This document shows, in pieces, positions 41,438 through 53,663 of a stretch of 64,000 nt of DNA (position 1 is its first letter; every line of letters starts with the position of its first letter). The notes beneath the pieces were generated by a model. It saw only the letters and a list, made by a program, of their open reading frames with translations, was not told where the DNA came from and did not search any database. The position numbers and the translations under genes were made by a program. Origin of the DNA: Usitatibacter palustris (GTDB lineage Bacteria > Pseudomonadota > Gammaproteobacteria > Burkholderiales > Usitatibacteraceae); contig NZ_CP053073.1 in assembly GCF_013003985.1 (NCBI RefSeq), positions 1,674,001 to 1,738,000 on the forward strand, written 5' to 3'.

Positions 41438-41834
41438 AGCTCCGAAGCTGCTTCCGATCCTGCTCCTCATCTACGGGGCCGCGAGCCTCATCCATTTCAT
41501 CCACAACGCGGAGTTCCTGCGCGACTACCCGGGGCTTCCGGCGACGTGGACGCGCGGCGGCGTCTATCTCGTGTGGATCGGCATGACGGCGGTCGGCCTG
41601 CTGGGGTGGACGCTCCACAAGCGCGGCTTCGTCGTGTGGGGGCTCATGGTGCTCGCCGCGTACGCGGCGATCGGCATCGACAGCCTGGCGCACTACATCG
41701 TCGCGCCGATGCTCGAGCATTCGGTCGCGATGAACGCGACGATCCTGCTCGAGGTCACCGCCGCCACGCTCGTGCTCGTGGAGGTCGCGCGGCTGCTCGC
41801 GCGGCACCTGCTTCGGGATCGCGTCGCGAGCTGA
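41430..41834 (+). CDS. small four-helix membrane protein
   Basis: A 134-aa protein with four hydrophobic segments (about residues 7-26, 44-63, 67-86 and 102-123) and few charges between them. ASLIHFIHNAEFLRDYPGLPATW in the first loop is distinctive. No functional family was recognised. Its ATG lies inside the end of the GNAT gene, so translation is probably coupled. It converges on the M28 peptidase gene with a 1-nt gap. Confidence 0.65.
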   Translation: MRKAPKLLPILLLIYGAASLIHFIHNAEFLRDYPGLPATWTRGGVYLVWIGMTAVGLLGWTLHKRGFVVWGLMVLAAYAAIGIDSLAHYIVAPMLEHSVAMNATILLEVTAATLVLVEVARLLARHLLRDRVAS

Positions 41835-41835
41835 G

Positions 41836-43455
41836 CTACCGGTTGGCCTTCGCCGCCTTCGGCGCGTAGGTAATCCCGAACAGGCTGTCGCGATACCACA
41901 GTGGCTTGGCCGGCTGGTTGGCGATCTCGCGCGCGATGAGGTCGTTCAACTTCGCGAACTTCGCGGCCGCATCCCAATTGAACGGCAGGTCCATCTGGTC
42001 GCTCGGCCGGTGGTAGTGCGTCGCGAGATAGTCGCGGAAGATCTTCTCGCCGCCATTGGCGAAGCCCGTGACGAGGAACACGCCGGGCACGCCTTCCTTC
42101 ACGAAGCTGTAGTGGTCCGAGCGCGTGAAGATGCCCTGCTCGGGCATCGGATCGGGACTCGACTTGATGCCGGCGCGCTCGGTGGCGCGCGCGATGATGG
42201 GACCGAGCGTCGATTGCTCGGAGCCGAAGGCGATCACGTCGGTGAAATCGTAGAGCAGGATCGGCGCATCGAGGTTCACCACCGCGACGACGGACGCGTT
42301 GGGGACGACCGGATTGCGCGCGAGGTACTGCGACCCGAGCAGGCCCGACTCTTCACCCGTCACCGCGGCGAAGAGAATCGGCCGCTTCGGCTTGATCGGT
42401 GACGCGGCCATCGCCCGCGCGACTTCGAGCAGTACCGCGACACCCGCGGCATTGTCGATCGCGCCGTTGCGGATCTTGTCGCCGGCACGCTTCGGATCCA
42501 TGCCGACGTGATCGAGGTGGGCCATCAGGAGGACGACTTCGCCTGCGAGCGCGGGATCCGACCCGGGCAGCAATGCGACCACGTTCACGCTGTCGAACTT
42601 GCTGAGTTCGCTGTCGCGCGTGAACGTCACGCGCGGCTTGAGCGCGAAGCCCTTGGGCTTGCCGCCCGCGGCATCGGCTTCCGCGAGGATGTCGGCGAAC
42701 GCGCGCGGCGCGCCTGCGAAGAGCGCTTCGGCGGCCGGCGTGTTGAGATAGGCACCGACGCGAAGCTTAGGCGCCTCGCGAAACGCGGTGCCGTCGGCCT
42801 GCGCCCACGCCGAGGCGGGACGATCGGGTTCCTCGAGCACGCGATTCCAGGGGAACGCCTTGGCCGACTGGAGCGTGGGGATCGTGAGAATCCCGATCGC
42901 GCCATGCTCCTGCAGCATGATCTGCTTGCGGCTGGCCAGATGCGCGCCGATCTCGCTCGGCATGCCCTTCGGGAAACCCTGCAGGCACGCGACCAGCTTT
43001 CCTTTCACATCGAGCCCGGCGTAGTCGTCCACGCCCTGGTCGGGCTTGTCGATGCAGTAGCCCGCGAATACGACGCCAGCCTCGACCGATTGGCTCGCAT
43101 CGAGCACCGAGGGGCTCATCACGACGTCGCTGCGGTGAACGAACTCGCGTCCGCCCACGACGAGCTTCGGCGGCTTGGCTGTGACGAGGCTCGAGCCGAC
43201 GAAGGGGACGCGCTGGTAGCGGCCGCCCGCGGGCGCGGCAATGCCCGCCGCATCGAATCGCGTGGCGACATAGCGCGCGGCGAGATCGAAGCCGCGCGAA
43301 TTGATCTCGCGCCCTTCGAGCAGGTCGTCGGCGAGGAACTCCACGTGCGCCTTCAGCGCGCCCGGCGAGTAGACGGGTTCGCCCTGCGCGTCGGCAGCGA
43401 ACGTGGCAGGGGCACTGATCGACAACAGGACAGCGAGAATCGCGGGGACGCGCAT
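41836..43455 (-). CDS. exported M28-family zinc peptidase with PA domain
   Basis: A 539-aa protein. The signal peptide is MRVPAILAVLLSISAPATFA. A PA domain follows (VVFAGYCIDKPDQGVDDYAGLDVKGKLVACLQG). The M28 catalytic domain has all five expected zinc/catalytic groups: LLMAHLDHVG, GAIDNAAGVAVLLE, VTGEESGLLGS, VNLDAPI and THYHRPSDQMD. M28 enzymes are aminopeptidases or glutaminyl cyclases; this one is likely periplasmic or secreted. Start 43455 puts the signal peptide first. It is transcribed divergently from the spermidine-synthase-like gene. Confidence 0.9.
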   Translation of the reverse strand: MRVPAILAVLLSISAPATFAADAQGEPVYSPGALKAHVEFLADDLLEGREINSRGFDLAARYVATRFDAAGIAAPAGGRYQRVPFVGSSLVTAKPPKLVVGGREFVHRSDVVMSPSVLDASQSVEAGVVFAGYCIDKPDQGVDDYAGLDVKGKLVACLQGFPKGMPSEIGAHLASRKQIMLQEHGAIGILTIPTLQSAKAFPWNRVLEEPDRPASAWAQADGTAFREAPKLRVGAYLNTPAAEALFAGAPRAFADILAEADAAGGKPKGFALKPRVTFTRDSELSKFDSVNVVALLPGSDPALAGEVVLLMAHLDHVGMDPKRAGDKIRNGAIDNAAGVAVLLEVARAMAASPIKPKRPILFAAVTGEESGLLGSQYLARNPVVPNASVVAVVNLDAPILLYDFTDVIAFGSEQSTLGPIIARATERAGIKSSPDPMPEQGIFTRSDHYSFVKEGVPGVFLVTGFANGGEKIFRDYLATHYHRPSDQMDLPFNWDAAAKFAKLNDLIAREIANQPAKPLWYRDSLFGITYAPKAAKANR

Positions 43456-43524
43456 TCCGGGCTCCGGCAAAGTGGGTAGAGTTGCGGCAGGAATCATTCT
43501 ACTTTGACGAGAGGCGCGCAGCCC

Positions 43525-44271
43525 GTGTGGAGCATCAGCGAGCAGGAGGGAGTCCGCTACCTGCACTTCGGCTCGCCGCTGGTGCAGGGCGCGATGCGCA
43601 TCGCGCGGCCCTACGCGCTCGAGCTCGAGTACACGCGCGACATGATGCTGCCGCTCCTGTTGCGCGGCTCGGCGCGCTGGCCCTCATCGGTGCTGCAGGT
43701 GGGCCTGGGCTCGGGATCGATCACGAAGTTCCTGCATCGCTACCGGCCCGAGGCGCGGCTCGTCGTCGTGGAATTGCACGAGGACGTGGTCGACATCGCC
43801 CGCAACTACTTCAAGCTGCCCGAAGAGGGACCGAAGCTGCGCATCGAGCTCGCCGAGGGCTTCGACTACCTCGCGCGCCAGAGAAAGCCCTTCGACTGGA
43901 TCATCGTCGACGGCTTCGATGGCGACGGCCACGCGGGCGCGCTCGACTCCGCGTCCTTCTATCACAGCGTGCGCGCGCATCTCACGGAGCAGGGGATGCT
44001 GTCGGTGAACCTCGTGGGCAAGCGCGTGAACCAGCGGGCGGCCCGCGACCGCATCTCGAACGCCTTCGAGGAGCGGCTCGTGTCCATGGAGCGCGATGGC
44101 GATGGCAACTCGATCGTGGTTGCCGCGGTCGGCGATCGCATCGAGTGTCCCGCCGCGAAGTTGCGCACGAACGGAGCCGCACTGCAGAAGGAAACGCACG
44201 TCGAGTTCGCTTCGACCGTCGAGCGCGCCCTGGGCAAGGTCGCGATGAGCGGCGGGCCCTTTCGTCTTTAG
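43525..44271 (+). CDS. spermidine-synthase-like methyltransferase-fold protein
   Basis: About 248 aa. The Rossmann motif VLQVGLGSGSITKFLHRYRP, the acidic residue in VVVELHEDVVDIARNYFKLP and the IIVDGFDGDGHAG segment match the spermine/spermidine synthase superfamily. The N-terminal tetramer domain of true SpeE is short, so it may be a stand-alone relative with unknown acceptor. GTG 43525 was preferred because GAGAGG lies about 10 nt upstream; a TTG at 43504 is an alternative adding seven residues. There is no adjacent speD. Confidence 0.75.
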   Translation: MWSISEQEGVRYLHFGSPLVQGAMRIARPYALELEYTRDMMLPLLLRGSARWPSSVLQVGLGSGSITKFLHRYRPEARLVVVELHEDVVDIARNYFKLPEEGPKLRIELAEGFDYLARQRKPFDWIIVDGFDGDGHAGALDSASFYHSVRAHLTEQGMLSVNLVGKRVNQRAARDRISNAFEERLVSMERDGDGNSIVVAAVGDRIECPAAKLRTNGAALQKETHVEFASTVERALGKVAMSGGPFRL

Positions 44272-44321
44272 TAGAATCCAAGCCAGTCCCGATTCCAGCG
44301 AGTCCTACAAGGAGGAGTTCG

Positions 44322-45281
44322 ATGAACGCCATCCACCGCATCGCATCCGTCGCAGCACTGCTCGCGATTCCCGCGCTCGCCCAGACCGTGAAGGTCACGC
44401 CGCTCGGCGGCATCGACGGCGAATTTTGTCCGCAGGATCGCGCCCTCATCTTCGAAGATCCGAACGGCACGCGCGTCCTCTATGACCCGGGCCGCACCGT
44501 CGCGGGCGCCACCGACCCGCGCCTGGGCAAGATCGACGTCATCCTCGTGACCCACATGCACGGTGATCACCTCGGCAACGCGCACAACAAGGCACCCAAC
44601 TCCGGCGCCTGCGACAAGCCCGACACCTCGGTCTCGGCGATGCCCAACTCCAATGTCGTGAACATCGCGCTTGCGAAGAAAGCGAAGATCGTGACGGGCA
44701 GCGAGATGCCGCCGTTCTTCGCGGCGAAGCTCAAGGCCAACGGCGGCAACCCGGCCGACTCGATGCTCGCGCGCTTCGGTGGCAGCGTGACGGTGGGCGG
44801 CGTGCGCATCGCGACGGTGACGGCGCTGCACAGCAACGGCGTCGATCCCGACTACATCGGCGGCGATCTCGGCAAGGCCATGAAGGAAGCGGGCATCGCG
44901 GGCGACGTGGGCCTCGCGACCGGATACGTCCTGCGCTTCACGACGGGACTCGTGGTCTACCTCTCGGGAGACACGGGCATCACTGCGGACCAGGACCTCG
45001 TCGTGCGCGGACACTACAACGCGAAGCTCGCGGTGATGAACATCGGCGACGGTTTCACGACCGGCCCGGCCGAAGCGTCCTACGTGATCAACATGCTGGT
45101 GAAGCCCGCGTCGGTCATTGCCTCGCATGCGAATGAAGTCGGCACGGTCGGCGGCAAGGTGCGCGCGGGCAGCAAGACCGAAGCCTTCATCAAGGCGACC
45201 CAGGTTCCGGTGCACGTCCCGCTCTCGGGCAAGACGATGGAGTTCGACGCGAACGGCAAGTGCACCGCAGGTTGTGCCTGA
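44322..45281 (+). CDS. exported metallo-beta-lactamase-fold hydrolase
   Basis: A 319-aa protein with a short signal peptide (MNAIHRIASVAALLAIPALA). The metal motif is THMHGDHLGN with H78, H80, D82 and H83; later ligands are likely the Asp in YLSGDTGIT and the His in SVIASHANEV. The fold fits MBL-type metal-dependent hydrolases of the UlaG/YtnP-like group acting in the periplasm; the substrate is unknown. A very strong ribosome site (AAGGAGGAG) precedes the ATG. Cysteines at the extreme C-terminus (CTAGCA) could form a disulfide. Confidence 0.85.
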   Translation: MNAIHRIASVAALLAIPALAQTVKVTPLGGIDGEFCPQDRALIFEDPNGTRVLYDPGRTVAGATDPRLGKIDVILVTHMHGDHLGNAHNKAPNSGACDKPDTSVSAMPNSNVVNIALAKKAKIVTGSEMPPFFAAKLKANGGNPADSMLARFGGSVTVGGVRIATVTALHSNGVDPDYIGGDLGKAMKEAGIAGDVGLATGYVLRFTTGLVVYLSGDTGITADQDLVVRGHYNAKLAVMNIGDGFTTGPAEASYVINMLVKPASVIASHANEVGTVGGKVRAGSKTEAFIKATQVPVHVPLSGKTMEFDANGKCTAGCA

Positions 45282-45291
45282 TCCGGCACCC

Positions 45292-46068
45292 GTGAGCCGG
45301 GTGCGGTCCGCATGGCGCGTCATTCGCCGCGTGTGGGCCGTCGTCGGCTCGGTGGCGCTCGTCGGGTTCATCGGCTGGTCGTACATCGCGTTCCGGGCGA
45401 CGGACGAAGCGGTCGCGGCGCTCGCGTCTGACACGCGGGTCTCGGTCGCGCGCGGCGACGGCTACTGGTCGTTCCAGCGCGCGGGCGGGAAGCCGGCGGA
45501 GACTGGCCTGCTCTTCTTCGCCGGTTCGATGGTCGATCCCGTGGCCTATGCGCCGATCGCTCGGGCGGCGGCGCTCGCCGGATTTCCAGTGCTCCTCGTA
45601 GAGCTGCCGTATCGCGGAGTTTTCGGTGGCGCCGACGGCGGTGAAGTGATCGCGCGCGGGCGAAGCGCGCAGCAACAAACGCCCGGCGTTTCGAAGTGGG
45701 TGGTGGCGGGGCACTCGCGCGGCGGTGAAGTCGCCACGCGATTCGTCTTTCACGGTGCGCCCGGCCTCGCGGGACTCGTGCTCGTCGGCACTTCGCATCC
45801 GCGCGACTTCAGTCTTGCGGATACCAAGCTGAAGGTGACGAAGGTCCTCGGCACGAATGACGGCATCTCACCGCTCGAGAAAAGCGAGAAGAACCGCCAT
45901 CTGCTGCCGGCTACGACACGCTGGGTGGTGATCGAAGGCGGCAATCATTCGCAGTTCGGCTGGTACCGATTCCAGCCCGGGGACCACTTCGCATCGATCG
46001 GGCGTGATCAGCAGCAGGCGCAGGCGATCGCGGCCATCATCGACGCGCTACAATCGGCCGCGCACTGA
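45292..46068 (+). CDS. membrane-anchored alpha/beta hydrolase
   Basis: About 258 aa. An N-terminal hydrophobic anchor (VWAVVGSVALVGFIGWSYIAF) is followed by a periplasmic alpha/beta hydrolase domain. The nucleophile elbow is AGHSRGGEVA (S142), and the likely triad is completed by D190 in LGTNDGIS and H219 in EGGNHSQFGWY. It resembles the hydrolase family 5 group (PF12695-like). Only non-ATG starts are available close by (GTG 45274, 45292 or 45301); 45292 avoids overlap with the previous gene. It follows the metallo-hydrolase gene at once and is probably co-transcribed. Confidence 0.75.
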   Translation: MSRVRSAWRVIRRVWAVVGSVALVGFIGWSYIAFRATDEAVAALASDTRVSVARGDGYWSFQRAGGKPAETGLLFFAGSMVDPVAYAPIARAAALAGFPVLLVELPYRGVFGGADGGEVIARGRSAQQQTPGVSKWVVAGHSRGGEVATRFVFHGAPGLAGLVLVGTSHPRDFSLADTKLKVTKVLGTNDGISPLEKSEKNRHLLPATTRWVVIEGGNHSQFGWYRFQPGDHFASIGRDQQQAQAIAAIIDALQSAAH

Positions 46069-46081
46069 CCAGGATCCTGCC

Positions 46082-46576
46082 ATGGCCGAGTTCTCCATCA
46101 TCGTCGTTCCCACCGACCGCAACTTCGTGCCCAAGCCGGACGCGATCGCCGCCGCGAAATCGCTGATGGAGTCGTTCTACCCGGATGCGGAAAACGACGC
46201 TGACGTGGAAACGCCGCCGACCCCGCGCCTGTTCACCGCGCGCGACGGTTTCGATTCCCTGGTGTGTCCCAAGTGCGAAGAAGGGACCTCGCAGTGGGAC
46301 ATGGAAGAGGATGAAGACGGCGAGAACTGGTGGACGATATTCGAGGAGACGATGCGCGACTCGAAAGACCCGTCCGCCGAGGTGCTCGAGATGCCGTGCT
46401 GCGGCGCGAGCGTGAAGGCCGGCGATCTCGACTTCGGCGGCGAAGCGGCGTTCGCGCGAATCAAGTTCAGGATCCGCAATCCCGGCGACGACCCGTCGCT
46501 CAGCGCCGAGCATGCGAAGGCGCTTGGCGCCGCGCTCGGGTGCGAGGTGCTCGGAATCGTCGAGGTTCGCAGCTAG
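46082..46576 (+). CDS. uncharacterised acidic protein with CPxC and CC motifs
   Basis: A 164-aa cytosolic protein with no signal peptide. LVCPKCEEG near residue 61 and EMPCCGAS near residue 107 could together bind zinc like a split ribbon. Between them lies a very acidic stretch (WDMEEDEDGENWW). No family name is recognised; similar short proteins are annotated only as hypothetical. It ends by overlapping the convergent MFS gene by 4 bp. Confidence 0.6.
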   Translation: MAEFSIIVVPTDRNFVPKPDAIAAAKSLMESFYPDAENDADVETPPTPRLFTARDGFDSLVCPKCEEGTSQWDMEEDEDGENWWTIFEETMRDSKDPSAEVLEMPCCGASVKAGDLDFGGEAAFARIKFRIRNPGDDPSLSAEHAKALGAALGCEVLGIVEVRS

Positions 46577-47676
46577 GCCGGAGATTTCCGCAGCAGGCGG
46601 CGCATCGCGAAGAGCCCGAAAAGCGGGCCGATAGCGACCGGAAGGAACCACCAGTCCGCGGGCAAGCGGTTCGCGAGTGCGGCGACCATCGCGATGCTCG
46701 GAATCGTGATCGCGAAGCCGATGCAGTTGACCAACGTGAGCGCGGAACCCACGCGCTCGCGCGGCGCGTTCCCGGCGGTGAGCGCCGAGAATTGCGGCGA
46801 GTCGCCCACCACGAAGATGCCCCACGCGACCAGATAGGCGAGGAACGCGGGCGCGGGCCAGTGGATCGCGAAGGGCAGGGCGAGGCAGCAGGTCCCCGAG
46901 GCGGCGAGCTGCCAGAATGCGACCGGCGCGCTGCCCTTCAGGCGCGACACGAGCCCGCCGCCGATGCAGCCGAGCGCGCCCGCCGCGATGATCGCGAAGG
47001 CCCAGGCCGGCACGTTGTAGACCTCGCCATGGCGCGACGCATGCGCCACGAGCAGCAACGGCACGAATGCCCAGAACGTGTAGAGCTCCCACATGTGGCC
47101 GAAGTAACCGAATGCCGAGGCGCGCAGGTCGCGCGACGAGAAGATCGTGATGAAGGCGCGCGGATCGAAGGGCGCGCCGCGTTTCGCATGCGGCCCGTCG
47201 GGCACGAACATCGCGATCGCAATGCCGCCCGCAACGGCCACGACGGAAAGTGCTGCGAGCACGGTGCCCCAGGGCATCGCGTGCCCGAGTCCCTTGAGCA
47301 GGTGCGGAAACGCGGTGCCCAACACCAACGCGCCGACGAGGTAGCCGAGCGCGGCACCTAGCCCTTCGCGATACCAGCCGGCCGCGATGCGCATGCCGAC
47401 CGGATAGATTCCCGCGAGGAAGAAACCCACGGCGAAGCGCAGCGCGAGGATCGCGCCATACGGGTGATCGAGCGCGGGTGTTGCGATGACGAGCGCGTTG
47501 GCGAGTGCGGCGAGCAGCGCGCAGGCGAGGAACACGCGCGCGGGCGCGAAGCGATCGGCGACGTTGAGCGCGGCAAATACGAGCGTGCCGGCGATGAATC
47601 CCAACTGGACCGATGAGGTGATCGCGCCGATCGCATCCGCGGGCAGGTTGAGCTCGCGTTGCAGGTCGCCCAGCAC
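46573..47676 (-). CDS. MFS transporter, apparent 5' defect
   Basis: From GTG 47676 the product has 367 aa and about eleven helices (GFIAGTLVFAALNVADRFAPAR and FVVGDSPQFSALTAGNAPRERVGSALTLVNCIG are MFS-like loops). The frame continues upstream through about 30 codons encoding RILPVIVASQFAGTSLWFAGNAV, the expected first helix of this family, but contains no ATG, GTG or TTG before an in-frame TGA at 47791-47793. So the true start is non-canonical, or the 5' end is damaged or mis-sequenced. The substrate is unknown. Confidence 0.7.
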   Translation of the reverse strand: MLGDLQRELNLPADAIGAITSSVQLGFIAGTLVFAALNVADRFAPARVFLACALLAALANALVIATPALDHPYGAILALRFAVGFFLAGIYPVGMRIAAGWYREGLGAALGYLVGALVLGTAFPHLLKGLGHAMPWGTVLAALSVVAVAGGIAIAMFVPDGPHAKRGAPFDPRAFITIFSSRDLRASAFGYFGHMWELYTFWAFVPLLLVAHASRHGEVYNVPAWAFAIIAAGALGCIGGGLVSRLKGSAPVAFWQLAASGTCCLALPFAIHWPAPAFLAYLVAWGIFVVGDSPQFSALTAGNAPRERVGSALTLVNCIGFAITIPSIAMVAALANRLPADWWFLPVAIGPLFGLFAMRRLLRKSPA

Positions 47677-47816
47677 CGCGTTGCCGGCAAACCACAGCGA
47701 CGTCCCCGCGAACTGCGAGGCGACGATGACCGGGAGGATGCGGGCGGGCCGCTGGGCGTTCGTGTCGATGGCGTGGAGGATACGATTCGATCAGCGCGCC
47801 CGGCGGGGAAGTGACC

Positions 47817-48662
47817 TCAGGTGCGGCAGCTTCCCTTGCCCGCACATTGGCTGCCGCCCGTGCACGCCGTGTCGTCGACGTGGGTGTCGCTCTTGCTCCA
47901 GCCCAGCAGGGCCTTGGCGATGTCGCGTGCCCGATCGTTCGAGCAGGTCGCCTCGCAGCTGTTCTTCCCGACGACGTCCCTGAAATCGTAGCTGACGTGA
48001 TGGGTTGACCCGTTGCTCACGCGGAAGCGGCAGCTGCGGGCCATGACGATCTTGAAGGTGAGGTTGAGGGTCTGCGCCGGCCCCACGGCGGCGGGATTGA
48101 ACGATCCCTGGACGCTGCTCTTCTTGTCGGCGGACTTCACGATGTAGGTGCCCGAGCCGACGGCGGGGATAAACGCCTTGCCGTTCTGGACCGCGACATC
48201 GGAACCCGGGGGCACCTGCAGGAAGCCGCTGGTCAGCAGATTGCCGTCGTCGTCCTGGATCGTGGCGGCGAGGTCGCGCAGGTCGGTGAACGATTGCCGC
48301 CCGGCATGGAAGGCCAGGTCCGGGGGCGCGTCGCCCACCTTGCCCCAGTTCATCGAGAAGGTTATGCCACTGCCGGAACAGTTGAGGGCCCAGCCAATCT
48401 GGCCAGGCGCCCACATGTTCCCGTACGGTGTGATGCTGCCGCTTGTCCACTTGAAGCCGGCGGGCACGGTCCATTTGTCGGTCACCTTGCCGTCCGCCCA
48501 TCCCCATGGCAGGTAGTTGGGATTCACCGACCAGGTGGTGGTCTTGTCGATGGTCTGCCCCGGCTTCAGCGTAGCGCAGGGAACATCGAGGGCGAACGCA
48601 CTCCCGCTACCGGCCAGGAGGACGACGAACGCAACGCGCTGCAGGGTCTTTCCTCTTTCCAT
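47817..48662 (-). CDS. exported Cys-containing protein of unknown function
   Basis: A 281-aa protein with a signal peptide (MERGKTLQRVAFVVLLAGSGSAFA). The mature part is beta-rich with several aromatic stretches (TTTWSVNPNYLPWGWADGKV, YGNMWAPGQIGWALNC). The tail is Cys-rich: NSCEATCSNDRARDIAKALL, then CTGGSQCAGKGSC. The tail resembles a small disulfide-knotted module. The family was not recognised. It lies 25 nt downstream of acnA on the same strand but has its own poly-G ribosome site. Confidence 0.6.
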   Translation of the reverse strand: MERGKTLQRVAFVVLLAGSGSAFALDVPCATLKPGQTIDKTTTWSVNPNYLPWGWADGKVTDKWTVPAGFKWTSGSITPYGNMWAPGQIGWALNCSGSGITFSMNWGKVGDAPPDLAFHAGRQSFTDLRDLAATIQDDDGNLLTSGFLQVPPGSDVAVQNGKAFIPAVGSGTYIVKSADKKSSVQGSFNPAAVGPAQTLNLTFKIVMARSCRFRVSNGSTHHVSYDFRDVVGKNSCEATCSNDRARDIAKALLGWSKSDTHVDDTACTGGSQCAGKGSCRT

Positions 48663-48687
48663 GGGCTCCCCCCCAATGGGCTGAAGG

Positions 48688-51528
<2,841 letters not shown>

Positions 51529-51561
51529 GGGTTTCTCTCTTGTTGTCGTCTTTGTTGATTT

Positions 51562-52011
51562 CTATGCAGCTTTGCGGGGTCGGACCTGGACGTCGTATTC
51601 CATTCCCTTGTCGTCGCGGCAGGTGCCGCCGCCCTGGCCGTAGCCGCCGCTGCGGAACTCGCAGCGAAGGCCCGCCCCGTTGGCGCTTTGCAGCAGCGCG
51701 ACGGCCGCGCCGCCTTCGGGGTTGTCCATTGTGACGGCGCCACCCATGCCCCAGCCCCATCCGCGCCAGCCGCCGCCGTAGCCGCCGGCGACATACCCGG
51801 TGGTCCGGTCGGGCCGCGTCTGGACCCAGGTGCCTTTGTAGGTGGTGGCCTCGATGGTGATGGCTACGCTGCCCTCGCCACCGGAGACGTTGTCGGCGGT
51901 GCCGTAATAGAGCTTGCCGCTGTCGCGCGGCATGAGCGTCAGGTTGTACGAATAGGCGCAGCCGCCGAGGATGGCGGCTGCCGATACGACGAGCAGGGTG
52001 GTGATTTTCAT
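51562..52011 (-). CDS. lipoprotein of unknown function
   Basis: A 149-aa protein. The N-terminus MKITTLLVVSAAAILGGC is a lipoprotein signal with lipobox LGGC (Cys 18). The mature chain is Gly/Trp-rich in the middle (YGGGWRGWGWGMGG) and has a second Cys pair (LRCEF and GTCRDD). It lies between prpD and acnA on the same strand; a metabolic role is not evident. No residue at +2 suggests inner-membrane retention (Ala), so it is probably in the outer membrane. Confidence 0.7.
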   Translation of the reverse strand: MKITTLLVVSAAAILGGCAYSYNLTLMPRDSGKLYYGTADNVSGGEGSVAITIEATTYKGTWVQTRPDRTTGYVAGGYGGGWRGWGWGMGGAVTMDNPEGGAAVALLQSANGAGLRCEFRSGGYGQGGGTCRDDKGMEYDVQVRPRKAA

Positions 52012-52054
52012 GAGGGGCTCCTTCGCGGCGAATCCGGGAGTCCGTTGGACCTTC

Positions 52055-53506
52055 TCAGGCGGCGAAAAGGTCCACGAACTCGTTGACCGGAGTCGATTCT
52101 AGCCGCTTCGCGTCCTCGCACAGGGCGAGGATCTCCTTCTGGCGCTTGTCGGCGAAGGAACGCGCAAGGTTCACCTTGAACTTCTCGACCAGCACGGGCA
52201 TGCCTTCCTTGCGGCGGCGCTTGTGGCCGATGGGGTACTCGACGACGATTTCCTTCAGCTTCTTGCCGTCGTTGAACTCCACCGTGACCGCGTTGGCGAT
52301 CGAGCGCTTCTCGGGGTCGTGGTAGTCCTTCGTGAATTTCTTGTCTTCCACGCACTCGATCTTGTCGCGCAGCTTGTCGATGCGCGGGTCGCTCGCGATC
52401 GCGTCCTCGTAATCGCCGGCGGTCAGGCGGCCGAAGATCATCGGCACGGCCATCATGTACTGGATGCAGTGGTCGCGGTCCGCCGGATTGTTGAGCGGGC
52501 CCTTCTTGTCGATGATGCGGATGCACGCTTCGTGCGTGCGGACCGTCACCTTCTTGATGTCGGCGGCGGTCTTGCCGAGCTTCAGCAGCTCGTTCCACAC
52601 GGTCATCGAGGCTTCCACCGCGGTCTGCGAATGGAACTCGGCGGGGAAGGAGATCTTGAAGAGCACGTTCTCCATCACGTAGCTGCCGTACGGGCGCTGG
52701 AACTTGAACACGTTGCCCTTGAAGAGCACGTCGTAGAAGCCCCAGGTCTTCGCGGAGAGCACCGAGGGATAGCCCATCTCGCCGGTCTTGGCGATGAGCG
52801 CGAGGCGCACGGCGCGGCTGGTGGCGTCACCTGCGGCCCAGCTCTTGCGCGAACCCGTGTTGGGCGAATGGCGATAGGTGCGCAGCGACTGGCCATCGAC
52901 CCACGCGAGCGACACGGCGTTGATGATCTCGTCGCGGGTGAGGCCAAGCATCTCGGCGACGACCGCGGTGGAAGCCACTTTCACGAGCACCACGTGGTCG
53001 AGGCCGACCTTGTTGAAGCTGTTCTCGAGCGCGATGCAGCCCTGGATCTCGTGGGCCTTGATCATCGCGGTGAGGACGTCCTTCATCGTGAGCGGCTTCT
53101 TGCCCGCGGCAACGGCGTTGCGCGAGAGCCAATCGGCGGTGGCGAGGATGCCGCCGAGATTGTCCGACGGGTGGCCCCATTCGGCCGCGAGCCACGTGTC
53201 GTTGAAGTCGAGCCAGCGGATCATCGCGCCGATGTTGAAGGCCGCGTGCACCGGATCGAGCTGGTACGGGGTGCCGGGCACCTTCGCGCCGTTGGGCACG
53301 ACCGTGCCGGGCACGACGGGCCCGAGCATCTTGGTGCAGGCCGGGTACTCGAGTGCCTCGAGACCGCAGCCCAGCGTATCCATCAGGCAGTAGCGCGCGG
53401 TTTCGTAGGCTTCCTTGCTCGAGATCTTGAACTTCGAGACGTAGTCGGCGATGTCGACCAGGACCTGGTCGGGCTTGGGGCGGACGTTGCTGATATGAGC
53501 GGACAC
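52055..53506 (-). CDS. prpD: 2-methylcitrate dehydratase
   Basis: A 483-aa MmgE/PrpD family protein, dehydrating 2-methylcitrate to 2-methyl-cis-aconitate in propionate degradation. The family signatures are clear: [16 protein letters not shown], then [27 protein letters not shown] and [19 protein letters not shown]. Size is as expected for PrpD. It is on the same strand as prpC and prpB, but a 111-bp MITE-like element and a small gene lie between, so it may need its own promoter. Confidence 0.93.
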   Translation of the reverse strand: MSAHISNVRPKPDQVLVDIADYVSKFKISSKEAYETARYCLMDTLGCGLEALEYPACTKMLGPVVPGTVVPNGAKVPGTPYQLDPVHAAFNIGAMIRWLDFNDTWLAAEWGHPSDNLGGILATADWLSRNAVAAGKKPLTMKDVLTAMIKAHEIQGCIALENSFNKVGLDHVVLVKVASTAVVAEMLGLTRDEIINAVSLAWVDGQSLRTYRHSPNTGSRKSWAAGDATSRAVRLALIAKTGEMGYPSVLSAKTWGFYDVLFKGNVFKFQRPYGSYVMENVLFKISFPAEFHSQTAVEASMTVWNELLKLGKTAADIKKVTVRTHEACIRIIDKKGPLNNPADRDHCIQYMMAVPMIFGRLTAGDYEDAIASDPRIDKLRDKIECVEDKKFTKDYHDPEKRSIANAVTVEFNDGKKLKEIVVEYPIGHKRRRKEGMPVLVEKFKVNLARSFADKRQKEILALCEDAKRLESTPVNEFVDLFAA

Positions 53507-53543
53507 GTTTTCTATCTTCCGAGGGTTAGGTCAAAGCCAATCG

Positions 53544-53654
53544 TCCGCAGATAAACGCAGATAAACGCGGATGAAGGCCATGATCGTTGTGGAGCGGATG
53601 CTGAATGCCGTGTATTTCAAGAATTATCTGCGTTTATCCGCGTTTATCTGCGGA
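53544..53654. repeat. MITE-like element with 29-bp inverted ends
   Basis: The left end 53544-53572 (TCCGCAGATAAACGCAGATA, then AACGCGGAT) and the right end 53626-53654 are inverted copies with two mismatches, separated by 53 bp. Each end is itself built from repeated GATAAACGC units. It has no coding capacity and lies in the only real gap of the prp gene series, between the 73-aa gene and prpD. Confidence 0.7.
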
Positions 53655-53663
53655 TGAACTGGT

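Noticed and set aside
43504..43524. TTG 43504 as start of the spermidine-synthase-like gene
   Set aside because: No ribosome site before it; GTG 43525 has GAGAGG upstream. Not excluded.
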